Notes: generated from the sequence alone by a model not told the origin. DNA of 64,000 bases from Mycolicibacterium austroafricanum (GCF_902705885.1 NZ_CACSIP010000015.1:46518-110517), one strand, 5' to 3'; counted from the first letter of the stretch, positions 8,840 through 18,738 are shown. Numbers and translations: made by a program.

Positions 8840-10618
8840 ATGTTCTCCTTCCTGACCGACGTACCTGGGCTCGACGACGTGCGGGCGCTGGCCCGCAAGG
8901 TCGACACCGCCCGCCACCACGGTGTGCCGGACGGCTGCATCCTCGAACTCGATCTGCAGTCGGTGCCCCAGGAGACCGGCGGATTCGACCCGCTGATGCT
9001 GATCAATGCCTCCGGCAGGCCGCTGCTGCTGCGGGAGACCGTCGAGGCCATCCATCGCGCTGCCGAAGACCCGCGGGTCGCCGGCCTGATCGCCCGGATC
9101 CAGATCCCGGCGGCCTCACCCGGACCGGTTCAGGAACTGCGCGAGGCGATCGTGGCGTTCACCGCCCGCAAGCCGTCGGTCGCCTGGGCCGAGACCTACC
9201 CGGGCACGTTGTCCTACTACCTGGCATCGGCTTTCGGCGAGGTGTGGATGCAGCCCTCGGGCACCGTCGGGCTGGTCGGGTTCGCCACCAGCGCACTGTT
9301 CCTGCGCGACGCCCTGGCCAAGGCCGGCGTCGAGGCGCAGTTCGTCGCCCGTGGCGAATACAAGTCGGCGGCAAACGTTTTCACCCAGGACGGCTACACC
9401 GACTCGCACCGGGAGGCGGACAGCCGCCTGGTCGAGAGCCTGCACGCACAGGTGTGGGAGGCGGTGGCGGCCTCGCGGGGTATCGAGACCGCCGCGCTGG
9501 ACGCACTGGCCGACAAGGCGCCACTGCTGCGCGACGCTGCGGTGACCGGGGGGCTGGTCGACCGCATCGGGTTCCGCGACGAGGCCTATGCGCGGATCGC
9601 GCAGCTCGGTGGGGGCGACGCGGGATCCGATGCCGCGTCCGATGCCGAAGGTGACGATGCGCCACCGAGGCTGTTTCTGGCGCGCTACGCGAAGTCCAAG
9701 GGGCCGTCGGTGTCGCTGCCGGGCCTCAAGGGGCGGCCGACGATCGCGGTCGTCACGTTGGCCGGTCCCATCGTCAGCGGGCGGGGCCGGCAGATGTCTC
9801 CGTTGGGCTCGCCCAGCGCCGGTGGCGACACCATCGCCGCCGCGCTGCGCGAAGCGGTGGCCGATGAGGACGTCTCGGCGATCGTGCTGCGGGTGGACAG
9901 CCCCGGTGGTTCGGTGACCGGGTCGGAGACCGTGTGGCGGGAAGTCGTCCGTGCCCGGGCCGCCGGGAAGCCCGTGGTGGCGTCGATGGGGGCGGTCGCC
10001 GCTTCCGGGGGCTACTACGTCTCGATGGCCGCGGACAAGATCGTCGCCAACCCCGGCACCCTCACCGGTTCCATCGGTGTGGTCACCGGCAAGCTCGTCG
10101 CCCGTGAGCTCAAGGGGCGCCTCGGGGTCGGGTCCGACAGCGTGCGCACCAACGCCAACGCCGATGCCTGGTCGGTCGACGCACCGTTCACCGACGAACA
10201 GCACGCACAGGTGGTGGCCGAGGCGGACCTGTTCTACACCGACTTCGTGCAGCGGGTGGCCGACGGCCGGGACCTGACCGTCGAGGAGGTCGAAGGGGTG
10301 GCCAGGGGCCGGGTGTGGACCGGAGCCGACGCGGCCGAGCGCGGTCTGGTCGACGAGCTCGGCGGCCTGCGCACCGCGATCCGCCGTGCCAAGGTCCTCG
10401 CCGGGGTGGACCCCGACGAGAAGGTGACCGTCATGAACCTGCCGGGTTCTTCGTTGCGGGACATGTTGCGGCCCAAGCCCTCCTCGCAGCCCGCCGCGGC
10501 GTCGCTGCCCGACGCGGTCGGGGCGCTGCTGGTGGCGTCGGTGGCCGGGGCGGTCGACGGCACCCAACGCTCGCTGAGCGGCACCAACGCACTGTGGCTC
10601 GGCGGCTGGCGGTTCTAA
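8840..10618 (+). CDS. sppA: signal peptide peptidase SppA, long (67K) type
   Basis: A 592-residue S49-family serine peptidase of the two-domain form, which degrades cleaved signal peptides at the membrane. The Ser-Lys dyad is split between the repeats as in E. coli SppA: Lys175 in RGEYKSAAN of the first domain and Ser389 in [10 protein letters not shown] of the second, followed by the conserved [10 protein letters not shown]. No N-terminal signal anchor is obvious, unlike E. coli SppA, so membrane attachment may differ. Residues 270-285 form an acidic linker between the two domains. The stop overlaps the stop of the convergent methyltransferase gene. Confidence 0.93.
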   Translation: MFSFLTDVPGLDDVRALARKVDTARHHGVPDGCILELDLQSVPQETGGFDPLMLINASGRPLLLRETVEAIHRAAEDPRVAGLIARIQIPAASPGPVQELREAIVAFTARKPSVAWAETYPGTLSYYLASAFGEVWMQPSGTVGLVGFATSALFLRDALAKAGVEAQFVARGEYKSAANVFTQDGYTDSHREADSRLVESLHAQVWEAVAASRGIETAALDALADKAPLLRDAAVTGGLVDRIGFRDEAYARIAQLGGGDAGSDAASDAEGDDAPPRLFLARYAKSKGPSVSLPGLKGRPTIAVVTLAGPIVSGRGRQMSPLGSPSAGGDTIAAALREAVADEDVSAIVLRVDSPGGSVTGSETVWREVVRARAAGKPVVASMGAVAASGGYYVSMAADKIVANPGTLTGSIGVVTGKLVARELKGRLGVGSDSVRTNANADAWSVDAPFTDEQHAQVVAEADLFYTDFVQRVADGRDLTVEEVEGVARGRVWTGADAAERGLVDELGGLRTAIRRAKVLAGVDPDEKVTVMNLPGSSLRDMLRPKPSSQPAAASLPDAVGALLVASVAGAVDGTQRSLSGTNALWLGGWRF

Positions 10619-11529
10619 GTCGCCAGCCGCGCGCTGACGTAGACGATCTCGCCGAGAACGTCGTCGTCCTCGGTGGTCGGCACGGCGAGTCCGAAGTGTC
10701 GCAACAACTCGTCGCGCGGTGAACCGGTTACCTGCCAACCGCTTTCGCGCAGGTATTCCATCACGTGGCTGCGTCGGCCTGCGTACACCAGCGAGGCCAT
10801 GTCGATCTCGAGACCGTGGTCGGCCAGCGGCGCCGTCATCTCGCGGGCCTTCTCGGCATCAAAATCCAGGATGCCCGGCGCGTACTCGGTGCCGACCGTG
10901 CTGCCCGCCGCAGACAGGCCGGTGATCAGGTCGAACAACCGGTCCTGGGCTTCGGGAGGCAGGTAGATGAGCAACCCCTCGGCGAGCCAGGCGGTCGGTT
11001 GTGATGCGTCGAATCCCGCGTCCTGCAACGCAGTCGGCCAATCGTCACGCAGATCGATCGACACCGTCCGCCGTGTCGCGGTCGGTTCGGCGCCGAGGTC
11101 GGCCAACGTCTGTGACTTGAAGGCGATCACGTCGGGTTGGTCGATCTCGTAGACCACGGTGCCGTCCGGCCACGGCAACCGGTAGGCCCGTGCGTCGAGC
11201 CCGGAAGCCAGGATGACCACCTGGCGCACCCCATCGGCGGTCGCCGCGGTCAGGTAGTCGTCGAAGAACCTGGTGCGCACCGCCATCGCGTCGATCATCT
11301 TCTGCATGCGTTCGGGTGAGCTGCCCGGGATCTGCGACAGGTCGAGCTCGCCGTCGAGCATGCTGGTGAAGAAGTGCAGACCCACCGCCCGGACCAGGGG
11401 AGCGGCGAACGGATCGTCGATCAGCCCGCGCGGATCGGCGGACGCGATCGCCCGCCCGGCGGCGACCATCGTCGCCGTGGCGCCGACGCTGGAGGCAAGA
11501 TCCCAGGTGTCGCCGTCGCTGCGGGTCAT
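10615..11529 (-). CDS. SAM-dependent methyltransferase, mycobacterial LCMT-like family (paralogue 1)
   Basis: This 304-residue protein belongs to the large mycobacterial family of putative S-adenosylmethionine methyltransferases related to leucine carboxyl methyltransferase. Motif I is [14 protein letters not shown], the acidic motif II is [11 protein letters not shown], and DLRDDW follows. The N terminus ([27 protein letters not shown]) is the family signature, which fixes the start at the ATG ending at 11529 rather than a longer frame. Substrates are unknown for almost all members. It lies just downstream of a close paralogue (8-base gap, same strand), so the pair is a tandem duplication, and its stop overlaps sppA's. 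Confidence 0.88.
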   Translation of the reverse strand: MTRSDGDTWDLASSVGATATMVAAGRAIASADPRGLIDDPFAAPLVRAVGLHFFTSMLDGELDLSQIPGSSPERMQKMIDAMAVRTRFFDDYLTAATADGVRQVVILASGLDARAYRLPWPDGTVVYEIDQPDVIAFKSQTLADLGAEPTATRRTVSIDLRDDWPTALQDAGFDASQPTAWLAEGLLIYLPPEAQDRLFDLITGLSAAGSTVGTEYAPGILDFDAEKAREMTAPLADHGLEIDMASLVYAGRRSHVMEYLRESGWQVTGSPRDELLRHFGLAVPTTEDDDVLGEIVYVSARLAT

Positions 11530-11537
11530 CGTCCGTC

Positions 11538-12455
11538 CTACCTGACCGCGGTGATGTAGCGGATCTCGGCGAAGCCCTCGTCGTCGTCGAGCGGTGCCAT
11601 CCCGTACCTGACGAGCAGGTCGTTGGCGGGCGCCGAGGTGGTGCGCCAACCGTGACCCTGCAGGTAGTCGGCGACCTCTGCGCGGTCGCCGAGGAACACC
11701 AACTCCGAGAAGTCGATGTCGAACCCGTGGTCGCGCCACCGCCCTGAGTTGCTCTGCATGCGGTTGCGGACCTGCTCGTCGTCCTCGGCGCGGTGCGGGG
11801 GCACGCCTTCGGCGGCCAGTCGGCTGCCCTCGGCGCTGAGTTCGGTGATCCGGTCGAGCAGCCGGTCCTGGGCGTCGGGCGGGAGGTATCCGAACAACCC
11901 CTCGGCGATCCACGCCGTCGGCTTGGCCGCGTCGAAGCCGGCGTCGGCGAGCGCGGCGGGCCAGTCGTGACGCAGATCGACCCCGACCGGCCGCAGCTCC
12001 GCACTCGGTGTGGCGCCGAGACCTGCCAATGTCGTGGTCTTGAACTCGATCACCTCGGCCTGGTCGATCTCGAAGACCACCATGTCCTGCGGCCAGTTCA
12101 GCCGGTAGGCCCGGGCGTCCAGGCCGGAGGCCAGGATGACGGCCTGGCGGATCCCCGTTGTGGTGGCGTCGGCGAAGAAGTCGTCGAAGAAGCGGGTTCG
12201 GGCGGCCATTCCGTCGGCGAACCGGCGAATGCCGACGGGGGAGTCGTTGCTGTGGAGATCCTCAGGCGACAGCTCCCCGGTGGCCAGCTTGGTGAAGAAG
12301 TCGACGCCGACCGCCAGCACCAGGGGGGCGGCGTAAGGGTCGTCGATCACCGGGTTGCGGGCCCGACTGGCGACGGCGCGGGCAGCCGCGACCATCGTCG
12401 CGGTGGCGCCGACGCTGGAGGCGAGGTCCCAGGTGTCACCGTCGGTGCGTGGCAT
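11538..12455 (-). CDS. SAM-dependent methyltransferase, mycobacterial LCMT-like family (paralogue 2)
   Basis: A 305-residue paralogue of the neighbouring methyltransferase, sharing the start signature [21 protein letters not shown], motif [15 protein letters not shown] and [12 protein letters not shown]. The central part diverges (residues 210-240, [15 protein letters not shown]), which probably sets substrate specificity. It is first in the two-gene unit and is divergent from secY across a 231-base region. Tandem copies of this family between sppA and secY also occur in M. tuberculosis (from memory), so the placement is conserved though the function is unknown. Confidence 0.88.
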   Translation of the reverse strand: MPRTDGDTWDLASSVGATATMVAAARAVASRARNPVIDDPYAAPLVLAVGVDFFTKLATGELSPEDLHSNDSPVGIRRFADGMAARTRFFDDFFADATTTGIRQAVILASGLDARAYRLNWPQDMVVFEIDQAEVIEFKTTTLAGLGATPSAELRPVGVDLRHDWPAALADAGFDAAKPTAWIAEGLFGYLPPDAQDRLLDRITELSAEGSRLAAEGVPPHRAEDDEQVRNRMQSNSGRWRDHGFDIDFSELVFLGDRAEVADYLQGHGWRTTSAPANDLLVRYGMAPLDDDEGFAEIRYITAVR

Positions 12456-12686
12456 CGTCTGCTCCCCAACTAATTAGGTGTAATAATGAACCACCGTCGA
12501 CTGTACGCCGACCGCGAGCGGATTCGGGTGGGGCAACATGCTCCTGTTAGTCTCGTAGACTGTTTGAACGCGTGACTTGCGCAGGCCGTATGCCTGCTCG
12601 TGCCGTCGCGCGCACGACTTAACCGAACGCTGGTCACGCCAGCCACATGAGCACGCCGCGATCATCAGGCCGTGCAGGAGGAAAGA
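12456..12686. promoter_or_regulatory. divergent intergenic region, methyltransferase pair / secY
   Basis: 231 bases without a gene. Near the methyltransferase side it holds an AT-rich patch with the palindrome CTAATTAG (12470-12477) beside TAATAAT. On the secY side, TAGACT (12556-12561) inside AGTCT-CGT-AGACT is a possible -10 element, with only a weak -35. The secY ribosome-binding site AGGAGGA is at 12676-12682. Promoters must lie here for both directions, but their exact position is uncertain. Confidence 0.35.
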
Positions 12687-14024
12687 GTGCTCTCGGCTTT
12701 CATCTCTTCGCTCAGAACACCGGACCTGAGACGAAAGATCCTGTTCACCCTGGGCATCGTCGTTCTCTACCGCGTGGGCGCCTCGATACCGTCCCCCGGT
12801 GTCAACTACCCGAACGTCCAGCAGTGCATCGCCCAGGTCAGCGGCGGTGAGTCGGGGCAGATCTACTCGCTGATCAACTTGTTCTCCGGCGGTGCCCTGC
12901 TGCAGCTGTCGGTGTTCGCGGTGGGCATCATGCCCTACATCACCGCCAGCATCATCGTCCAGCTGCTGACCGTCGTCATCCCGCGCTTCGAGCAGTTGCG
13001 CAAGGAAGGCCAGGCCGGCCAGACCAAGATGACGCAGTACACCCGGTACCTGGCGATCGCGCTGGCGATCCTGCAGGCCACCAGCATCGTGGCGCTGGCT
13101 GCCAACGGCGGGCTGCTGCAGGGCTGCTCGCTCGACATCATCCAGGGCCAGAGCGAGGGCCTGAACATCACCACGCTGGCCGTCATGGTCATCGTGATGA
13201 CCGCCGGCGCGGCGCTGGTCATGTGGATGGGCGAGCTGGCGACCGAGCGCGGCGTCGGCAACGGCATGTCCCTGCTGATCTTCGCCAGCATCGCCTCCGC
13301 GATCCCCGGCGAGGGCAAGAGCATCCTGGACAGCCGCGGCGGCATGGTCTTCACGTTCGTCTGCCTGGCGGCACTGCTGATCATCATCGGCGTGGTCTTC
13401 GTCGAGCAGGGCCAGCGGCGCATCCCGGTCCAGTACGCCAAGCGGATGGTGGGCCGGCGGATGTACGGCGGCACCTCCACCTACCTGCCGCTGAAGGTCA
13501 ACCAGGCAGGCGTCATCCCGGTCATCTTCGCCTCGTCGCTGATCTACATCCCGCACCTGATCACGCAGCTGATCGACAGCGGCAGCGCCAACCCGAACAC
13601 CGGCTGGTGGCAGACGTTCGTCGCCGAGTACCTGACCGACCCGAGCAGCCCGGTCTACATCGCGATCTACTTCGGCCTGATCATCTTCTTCACGTACTTC
13701 TATGTGTCGATCACGTTCAACCCCGACGAACGCGCCGACGAGATGAAGAAGTACGGCGGCTTCATCCCGGGCATCCGGCCGGGTAAACCGACCGCCGACT
13801 ATCTGCGGTTCGTGCTATCCAGGATCACGCTGCCGGGCTCGGTCTACCTCGGTGTCATCGCTGTCCTCCCGAACATGTTCCTGCAGATCGGCAACACCGG
13901 CGCAGTGCAGAACCTGCCGTTCGGCGGCACCGCGGTGCTGATCATGGTGGGTGTCGGCCTGGACACCGTGAAACAGATCGAAAGCCAGCTGATGCAGCGC
14001 AACTACGAGGGTTTTTTGAAGTGA
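12687..14024 (+). CDS. secY: protein translocase subunit SecY
   Basis: A 445-residue SecY, the channel subunit of the SecYEG translocon, with ten membrane segments. Recognisable parts are the N terminus LSAFISSLRTPDLRRKILFTLGIV, the plug-region sequence SGGALLQLSVFAVGIMPYITASIIVQLL, and the C-terminal GVGLDTVKQIESQLMQRNYEGF. I chose GTG at 12687, which follows AGGAGGA, over the frame opening 15 bases earlier, because mycobacterial SecY begins with this leucine. adk starts 15 bases after the stop, giving the usual secY-adk-map operon. Confidence 0.96.
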   Translation: MLSAFISSLRTPDLRRKILFTLGIVVLYRVGASIPSPGVNYPNVQQCIAQVSGGESGQIYSLINLFSGGALLQLSVFAVGIMPYITASIIVQLLTVVIPRFEQLRKEGQAGQTKMTQYTRYLAIALAILQATSIVALAANGGLLQGCSLDIIQGQSEGLNITTLAVMVIVMTAGAALVMWMGELATERGVGNGMSLLIFASIASAIPGEGKSILDSRGGMVFTFVCLAALLIIIGVVFVEQGQRRIPVQYAKRMVGRRMYGGTSTYLPLKVNQAGVIPVIFASSLIYIPHLITQLIDSGSANPNTGWWQTFVAEYLTDPSSPVYIAIYFGLIIFFTYFYVSITFNPDERADEMKKYGGFIPGIRPGKPTADYLRFVLSRITLPGSVYLGVIAVLPNMFLQIGNTGAVQNLPFGGTAVLIMVGVGLDTVKQIESQLMQRNYEGFLK

Positions 14025-14039
14025 GAGAGGGTTCTTAAG

Positions 14040-14585
14040 TTGAGAATCGTTTTGCTGGGGCCGCCCGGCGCGGGCAAGGGTACGCAGGCGCAGAAGCTGG
14101 CCGACGAGCTCGGGGTTCCGCAGATCTCCACGGGCGACCTGTTCCGGTACAACATCAGCAACGGCACCGACCTGGGGCTGGAAGCCAAGAAGTACCTCGA
14201 CGCCGGCGACCTGGTCCCGGCCACGTTGACCAACGCGCTGGTCGACGACCGGCTCAACGACGAGGACGCGGCCGCTGGATTTATTCTCGACGGGTACCCG
14301 CGATCGGTCGAGCAGGCCAAAGCCCTCGACGGGATGCTCGAGAAGCGCAGTCTGTCGCTGGATGCCGTGCTGGAGTTTCGGGTGCCCGAGGACGAACTCG
14401 TCTCCCGGCTCAAGGGCCGAGGTCGCGCCGACGACACCGAGGACGTCATCCGCAACCGGTTCAAGGTGTACCGCGACGAGACCGCGCCGCTGCTCGACTA
14501 CTACAGCGAGACGCTGACCACCGTGGACGCCGTCGGCGACCTCGACGAGGTGTTCGGCCGCGCGTTGAAGGCCCTCGGGCGCTGA
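14040..14585 (+). CDS. adk: adenylate kinase
   Basis: A 181-residue adenylate kinase (ATP + AMP to 2 ADP). The P-loop GPPGAGKGT is at residues 7-15, the AMP-binding DGYPRS follows, and the protein is of the short form with a minimal LID and no zinc-finger cysteines, as in M. tuberculosis. The only sensible start is TTG at 14040 (RIVLLGPPG), with AGAGAGGG upstream; a TTG start is rare and may lower translation relative to secY. map follows after nine bases. Confidence 0.95.
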   Translation: MRIVLLGPPGAGKGTQAQKLADELGVPQISTGDLFRYNISNGTDLGLEAKKYLDAGDLVPATLTNALVDDRLNDEDAAAGFILDGYPRSVEQAKALDGMLEKRSLSLDAVLEFRVPEDELVSRLKGRGRADDTEDVIRNRFKVYRDETAPLLDYYSETLTTVDAVGDLDEVFGRALKALGR

Positions 14586-14594
14586 CGCTCACCC

Positions 14595-15395
14595 ATGGTT
14601 TCTCTCCCTGGCCTGCGTGGCCGCAAAGTGGTCGCCCAGCGCACCGCCGGTGAACTGGACGCGATGGCGGCCGCGGGCGCGCTCGTCGCCGCCGCCCTGC
14701 GTGCGGTGCACCAGGCCGCCGCGCCCGGTGTCTCCACCCACGACCTCGACCAGGTCGCCGAGTCGGTGATCCGCGACGGCGGCGGCATCCCGTCCTTCAA
14801 GGGCTACCATGGCTTCCCGGCCAGCATCTGCTCGTCGGTCAACGACCGCGTCGTACACGGCATCCCGTCGGCCACCGAGGCGCTGGCCGCCGGGGACCTG
14901 GTGTCCATCGACTGCGGTGCCATTCTCGACGGCTGGCACGGTGACTCGGCCTTCACCTTCGGGGTGGGTCAGCTGATCCCCGCCGACGACATCTTGTCCC
15001 GCGCCACGCGCGAATCCATGGAGGCCGGCATCGCGGCCATGGTGCCGGGGAACCGCCTGACCGACATCTCCCACGCCATCGAGCTCGGGACCCGGTCCGC
15101 AGAGGCGCGTTACGACCGCAAGTTCGGCATCGTCGCGGGCTACGGCGGGCACGGTATCGGACGCAGCATGCACATGGACCCGTTCCTGCCCAACGAGGGC
15201 GCGCCGGGACGCGGGCCGTATCTGGCCGCCGGTTCGGTGCTGGCGATCGAACCCATGCTGACGCTGGGCACGACCAAGACCGTTGTGCTCTCCGACGAGT
15301 GGACCGTCGTCACCGCCGACGGCACCCGCGCCGCGCACTGGGAGCACACCGTTGCCGTCACCGACGACGGACCCCGGATCCTGACCGCTGGGTGA
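14595..15395 (+). CDS. map: type I methionine aminopeptidase
   Basis: A 266-residue methionine aminopeptidase that removes the initiator Met from nascent proteins. All five metal ligands are present with family spacing: Asp106, Asp117, His186, Glu219 and Glu250. It is the form without the N-terminal SH3-binding extension. It sits in the secY-adk-map operon, and its stop overlaps the start of the MarR gene by four bases (GTGA). M. tuberculosis has sigL after map (from memory); here a MarR regulator takes that place. Confidence 0.95.
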   Translation: MVSLPGLRGRKVVAQRTAGELDAMAAAGALVAAALRAVHQAAAPGVSTHDLDQVAESVIRDGGGIPSFKGYHGFPASICSSVNDRVVHGIPSATEALAAGDLVSIDCGAILDGWHGDSAFTFGVGQLIPADDILSRATRESMEAGIAAMVPGNRLTDISHAIELGTRSAEARYDRKFGIVAGYGGHGIGRSMHMDPFLPNEGAPGRGPYLAAGSVLAIEPMLTLGTTKTVVLSDEWTVVTADGTRAAHWEHTVAVTDDGPRILTAG

Positions 15396-15907
15396 GCGTG
15401 GCCCCCGACCCGCCCCCGGCCAAGCGCGACCCGATCGCCGCGGCGCGTGCCAACTGGGAGCGCTCCGGCTGGGGTGAGGTCGCCGACGGCATGGTCGCGG
15501 TGACCTCGGTGATGCGTGCACACCAGATCTTGCTGGCCCGCGTCGAGACCGCGCTGCGCCCCTACGATCTGAGCTTCTCCCGCTTCGAGCTGCTGCGATT
15601 GCTGGCGTTCAGCCGCACCGGCGCGCTGCCGATCACCAAAGCCTCCGACCGTCTGCAGGTGCACGTCACCAGCGTCACGCACGCGATCCGGCGGCTGGAA
15701 TCGGACGGACTGGTCCAGCGGGTGCCGCACCCGACCGATGGCCGCACCACGCTGGTGCAGATCACCGAGCTGGGGCGCTCGACCGTCGAGGATGCCACCG
15801 TGACACTGAACAACGACGTGTTCGCCGACATCGGCATGTCACCCGTCGAGTCGACGGCGCTGGCGCAGTCGATCCAGACGTTGCGCCGCAGCGCGGGCGA
15901 CTTCTAG
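15392..15907 (+). CDS. MarR-family transcriptional regulator
   Basis: A 171-residue winged-helix regulator of the MarR family, which bind DNA as dimers and usually respond to small aromatic or phenolic ligands. The recognition helix region is [41 protein letters not shown], with the classic wing 'HPTDGR'. The GTG start at 15392 overlaps the map stop (GTGA), so it is translationally coupled to the secY-adk-map operon, an unusual place for a MarR protein. Its target is unknown; the inverted repeat just downstream is one candidate site. Confidence 0.85.
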   Translation: MSVAPDPPPAKRDPIAAARANWERSGWGEVADGMVAVTSVMRAHQILLARVETALRPYDLSFSRFELLRLLAFSRTGALPITKASDRLQVHVTSVTHAIRRLESDGLVQRVPHPTDGRTTLVQITELGRSTVEDATVTLNNDVFADIGMSPVESTALAQSIQTLRRSAGDF

Positions 15908-15917
15908 CGGGCCTGGC

Positions 15918-15980
15918 CCGCGAAATATCATTCCGGGCTGTCATCCCGGCGGATTTGCGACCTGGAATGATATTTCGCGG
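15918..15980. repeat. 17-bp perfect inverted repeat between convergent genes
   Basis: CCGCGAAATATCATTCC (15918-15934) is repeated exactly inverted at 15964-15980, separated by 29 bases that contain a smaller GC stem (CCGGG...CCCGG). The arms are much more AT-rich than the surroundings. It lies between the MarR gene and the convergent histidine kinase, so it may act as a bidirectional terminator, a regulator site, or a copy of a dispersed repeat. There is no T tract. Confidence 0.75.
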
Positions 15981-15991
15981 AAGTCCGCAGC

Positions 15992-17212
15992 TCAACGAGC
16001 GGACGGCACAGGGATCGTCGCGGTGACGGTGGTTCCGGTGCCGGGCCGCGACCGGATGTTCAGCCTGCCGCCGACGATCTCGGCCCGTTCGGCCATCGAC
16101 AGTAGCCCGTAGCCGCCCATCTCGTCGCTTCCCAGCGGATGCTCCAGCGTGTCGAAACCGACTCCGTCGTCGACGATCTCGAGCCTGGCGACCTCACCCT
16201 GATCACCCCGGGACATCGTGAAGGTGAGCCGGGCCCGGCTGGCCCTGGCGTGTTTGACGACGTTCTGCAGGCATTCCTGGGCGATGCGGTACAACGCGAG
16301 CTCGATGTGGTCGGGCAGCCGCTCGTCGGCCAGCTCGGTGTCGATTTTCAGGTCTATGTGGACCTGCGGGATCGAACGCGCCAGGCTCGCGAGCCCGCCC
16401 GACAACCCGAGATCATCCAGCACCGGTGGCCTGAGCCCGCTGATCGCGGCTCGCGCCTCCTGCAGCGTCAGGTCGGCCAGCTCGCGCGCGCGGTCGAGTT
16501 GCTCGGTCAGTGCGACGCGGTCGTCGACGGCCTGGGCGGCCGCGTCGAGGCGGTAGGACAGTGTGACCAGACGCTGGGAGATGCCGTCGTGGATGTCGCT
16601 GGCCAGCCGCCGCCGCTCGAGCTCCTGGGCCTCGATGACCTGCTCGACGAAGTTCTCGTGCGCGCGTTCGCGAGACACCAGCTGGCGGTGCAGACGCGCC
16701 TGGTGCATGGCCCCGGCGATCAGCCGGCCGATGACCAGCAGCAGCTCGACATCGCGGTCCTCGAACTGGCGCTGGGCCACGGTGTGCACGTTGAGCACCC
16801 CGACCAGCCCACCGGGGTCTGTCTCCATCGGCACGGACACCATCGACGTGAAGTCGCGGCCGCGTAGTGATTGGAACGGCAGGTACCGCGGGTCGGACTC
16901 CTTGTCGTTGCGGATCACCACCGGTTCCCGGTTGCTGGCCACCCACCCCGAGATGCCCTGCCCCAGCGGTAGCCGGATCTTGCCGACCTCGGCGTCGAAC
17001 GGCGGCGTCGCCCCTGCCAGCGTCAGCGACCGCTCGGTGTCGTCGAGAACGTGCACAAAACACACGTCGCTGTCGGTGGCGGCGGTGATGATCCGTGCCG
17101 CCGCCGCGGCCAACGGTTCGACGCCGGGCCCACTGGACGCAGCCTGGATCAGTTCCCGGAGCAGGGCCAGCTCCCGATCGGCCGTCAGCACCGGCCGCGA
17201 CGCCGAGGTCAC
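15992..17212 (-). CDS. GAF-domain sensor histidine kinase, NarL/NreB class
   Basis: A 406-residue cytosolic histidine kinase with a GAF domain (about residues 18-170), a HisKA_3 dimerisation domain with phospho-acceptor His208 (ASDIHDGISQRL), and a C-terminal HATPase with QNVVKHA, DDGVGFD and GGYGLLSMAERA. No membrane segment is present, so the signal is internal; the GAF domain has Cys51 but no obvious haem or iron-sulfur ligand set. Its start overlaps the stop of the response-regulator gene by four bases, so the two are expressed as a cognate pair, regulator first. Confidence 0.9.
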   Translation of the reverse strand: MTSASRPVLTADRELALLRELIQAASSGPGVEPLAAAAARIITAATDSDVCFVHVLDDTERSLTLAGATPPFDAEVGKIRLPLGQGISGWVASNREPVVIRNDKESDPRYLPFQSLRGRDFTSMVSVPMETDPGGLVGVLNVHTVAQRQFEDRDVELLLVIGRLIAGAMHQARLHRQLVSRERAHENFVEQVIEAQELERRRLASDIHDGISQRLVTLSYRLDAAAQAVDDRVALTEQLDRARELADLTLQEARAAISGLRPPVLDDLGLSGGLASLARSIPQVHIDLKIDTELADERLPDHIELALYRIAQECLQNVVKHARASRARLTFTMSRGDQGEVARLEIVDDGVGFDTLEHPLGSDEMGGYGLLSMAERAEIVGGRLNIRSRPGTGTTVTATIPVPSAR

Positions 17213-17865
17213 TGGTAGATCCCTTCGCGTAGCGCGGTCGCCACTGCGCCGGTGCGGTCACTGACGCCGAGCTTGCGGTAGATCGAGCTGAGATGGGTTT
17301 TGACGGTCTCGTCGCCGATCACCAGCTTGGTGGCGATGGCGCGGTTGGACAGACCGTTGACGACAAACGACAGGATCTCGCTTTCCCGCTGAGTGAGGCC
17401 CTGACGGGCGCCGGGCCAGAACTCATCGCGCTGCAGCCGGGCCGCGGTGTCGACCGCCCGGGCCGCCATCCCAGGGTCGATCGCGGTCTCGCCGCTGTGC
17501 ACGAACTCCAGCTGACGAACCAGTTCCTCGCTGCTGATGCTCTTGAGCAGATAGCCGGCGGCCCCGACCCGGAACGCCTGGAACAGGTACTGCTCGTCGT
17601 CGTAGACCGACAGCATCACCACCTTGCGGTCCGGGTCGCGCTCCCGCAGCTGCCGGCACACGTCCAGGCCGCTCGACCCCTGCATCCGCACGTCACACAG
17701 CACGATGTCGGGGTCGAGGTCGCCGACGACACTGACCACGTGGTCGGGGCCGACCGCTTGTCCGACCACCGTGACGCGGCTGTCGAAGGCGGCCAGCATT
17801 GCCTTGAGCCCTTCGATGACCATTTCGTGGTCGTCGACCAGGACGATGCGCACCGGCGAGGGCAT
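17209..17865 (-). CDS. NarL/FixJ-family response regulator
   Basis: A 218-residue two-domain response regulator. The receiver domain has the acidic pair Asp11-Asp12, phospho-acceptor Asp58 (IVLCDVRM), Ser85/Tyr87 region SVYDDE and Lys108 in GYLLKSIS. The C-terminal LuxR helix-turn-helix is LTQRESEILSFVVNGLSNRAIATKL...TVKTHLSSIYRKLGV. It is coded upstream of, and overlaps by four bases, the GAF histidine kinase that should phosphorylate it. The regulon is not evident; a palindrome 55 bases upstream may be an autoregulatory site. Confidence 0.9.
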   Translation of the reverse strand: MPSPVRIVLVDDHEMVIEGLKAMLAAFDSRVTVVGQAVGPDHVVSVVGDLDPDIVLCDVRMQGSSGLDVCRQLRERDPDRKVVMLSVYDDEQYLFQAFRVGAAGYLLKSISSEELVRQLEFVHSGETAIDPGMAARAVDTAARLQRDEFWPGARQGLTQRESEILSFVVNGLSNRAIATKLVIGDETVKTHLSSIYRKLGVSDRTGAVATALREGIYQ

Positions 17866-17919
17866 TTCCCCACCTTAGAGCCGGTGGCCACCGGGCCAGC
17901 CCAACTTGGCGCGTCGAAT

Positions 17920-17933
17920 CCCCCATGTGGGGG
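17920..17933. promoter_or_regulatory. palindromic candidate operator upstream of the response regulator
   Basis: CCCCCA-TG-TGGGGG is a perfect 6+6 palindrome with a two-base centre, located 55 bases upstream of the response-regulator start and 112 bases upstream of the divergent HAD-like gene. Dimeric NarL-type regulators bind such short inverted repeats. Assignment is by position only. Confidence 0.3.
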
Positions 17934-18044
17934 AGGCGCCCGAGGTGTGATCTGGGACACCATTCATTCGTGCAGCCCACATCGCAGAAAGCATGGAGAG
18001 CCGGTCGATTCTGGTGGGATTGGCCCCAGCCCAGTGATTCCACA

Positions 18045-18731
18045 GTGCAACCACTGCGCGCGCTGGTCTTCGACCTCGAGGCGCTCGCCGACGTCGACAG
18101 CGCGGGCCATCGCGCGGCGTTCAACGCCGCGTTCGCCCAACTCGGGCTGGACATCGAGTGGTCGGCCGCGCGGTACCGGCAGCTGCAGGCGCTACCCGAC
18201 GAGCGACGCCGCGTCGCCGCCGAGCTGCGCAAGCGGGGCGTGCGCACCGAGTGTGACGTGCTGGCCGAGCTGCTGGTCGACGAGATCTGTTCAGCGAAGG
18301 AGATGATCCTCGATGAGACGATCCTGGACGCCGACATCGCACCGACGGCCGGTCTGGTGGACCTGATCGCCGAGGCGTTCGGGGCAGGCATCGGGATCGC
18401 GATCGTCAGCCGCGGCCGGCACACCTGGGTCGAGCCGCTGGTGCGCCAACTGGTCGGCGAAGGGCTGGTGGGCACCGTCGTTACCGCCGCCGATGTTGCC
18501 GACACGCCGGGCGCGAACCTCTATTCGGCCGCCCTGGCCGACCTCGGGGTCTCGGCGCAGGATTCGCTCGTGTTCGCGGGGTCGCCGGCGAATCAGCGCA
18601 TGGCGATGGCCGCCGGTCTGCCCACGGTGCTCATCGACGGCGACAACACGGCGAACGCGCCGCTGCGGGTGGCCGACTGCCGACGGGCGCACGACAGGTG
18701 GCAGGAGTCCCCGCGGCCCTCGGCTGCGTAG
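18045..18731 (+). CDS. HAD-fold protein with degenerate catalytic motifs
   Basis: A 228-residue protein aligning with CbbY/beta-phosphoglucomutase-like HAD hydrolases (LRALVFDLEALADVDSAGHRAAFNAAFAQLGLD). The fold seems intact, but the catalytic motifs are not: motif I reads DLE-ALAD instead of DxDGTLxD (nucleophile Asp10 kept, acid/base Asp changed to Glu12, one residue lost), motif II is IVSRG (Ser kept), the motif III lysine is replaced (DTPGANLY), and motif IV is FAGSPANQ instead of an acidic DSxxG. It may be a pseudo-enzyme with a binding role. The GTG at 18045 is the start nearest the homology. The reading frame is full-length and undisrupted. Confidence 0.75.
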   Translation: MQPLRALVFDLEALADVDSAGHRAAFNAAFAQLGLDIEWSAARYRQLQALPDERRRVAAELRKRGVRTECDVLAELLVDEICSAKEMILDETILDADIAPTAGLVDLIAEAFGAGIGIAIVSRGRHTWVEPLVRQLVGEGLVGTVVTAADVADTPGANLYSAALADLGVSAQDSLVFAGSPANQRMAMAAGLPTVLIDGDNTANAPLRVADCRRAHDRWQESPRPSAA

Positions 18732-18738
18732 TCGGGTC

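Noticed and set aside
9116..10738. Long open frame (540 codons) on the minus strand opposite sppA
   Set aside because: It is antisense to a clear SppA gene, low-complexity and Arg/His/Gly-rich, as expected from GC-rich shadow frames.
10615..11913. 432-codon version of the first methyltransferase
   Set aside because: The extra N-terminal part lies out of frame over the paralogue upstream; the family signature [13 protein letters not shown] begins at 11529.
12470..12477. CTAATTAG palindrome as a specific operator
   Set aside because: Eight bases in an AT-rich promoter patch are too short to claim; kept only as part of the intergenic description.
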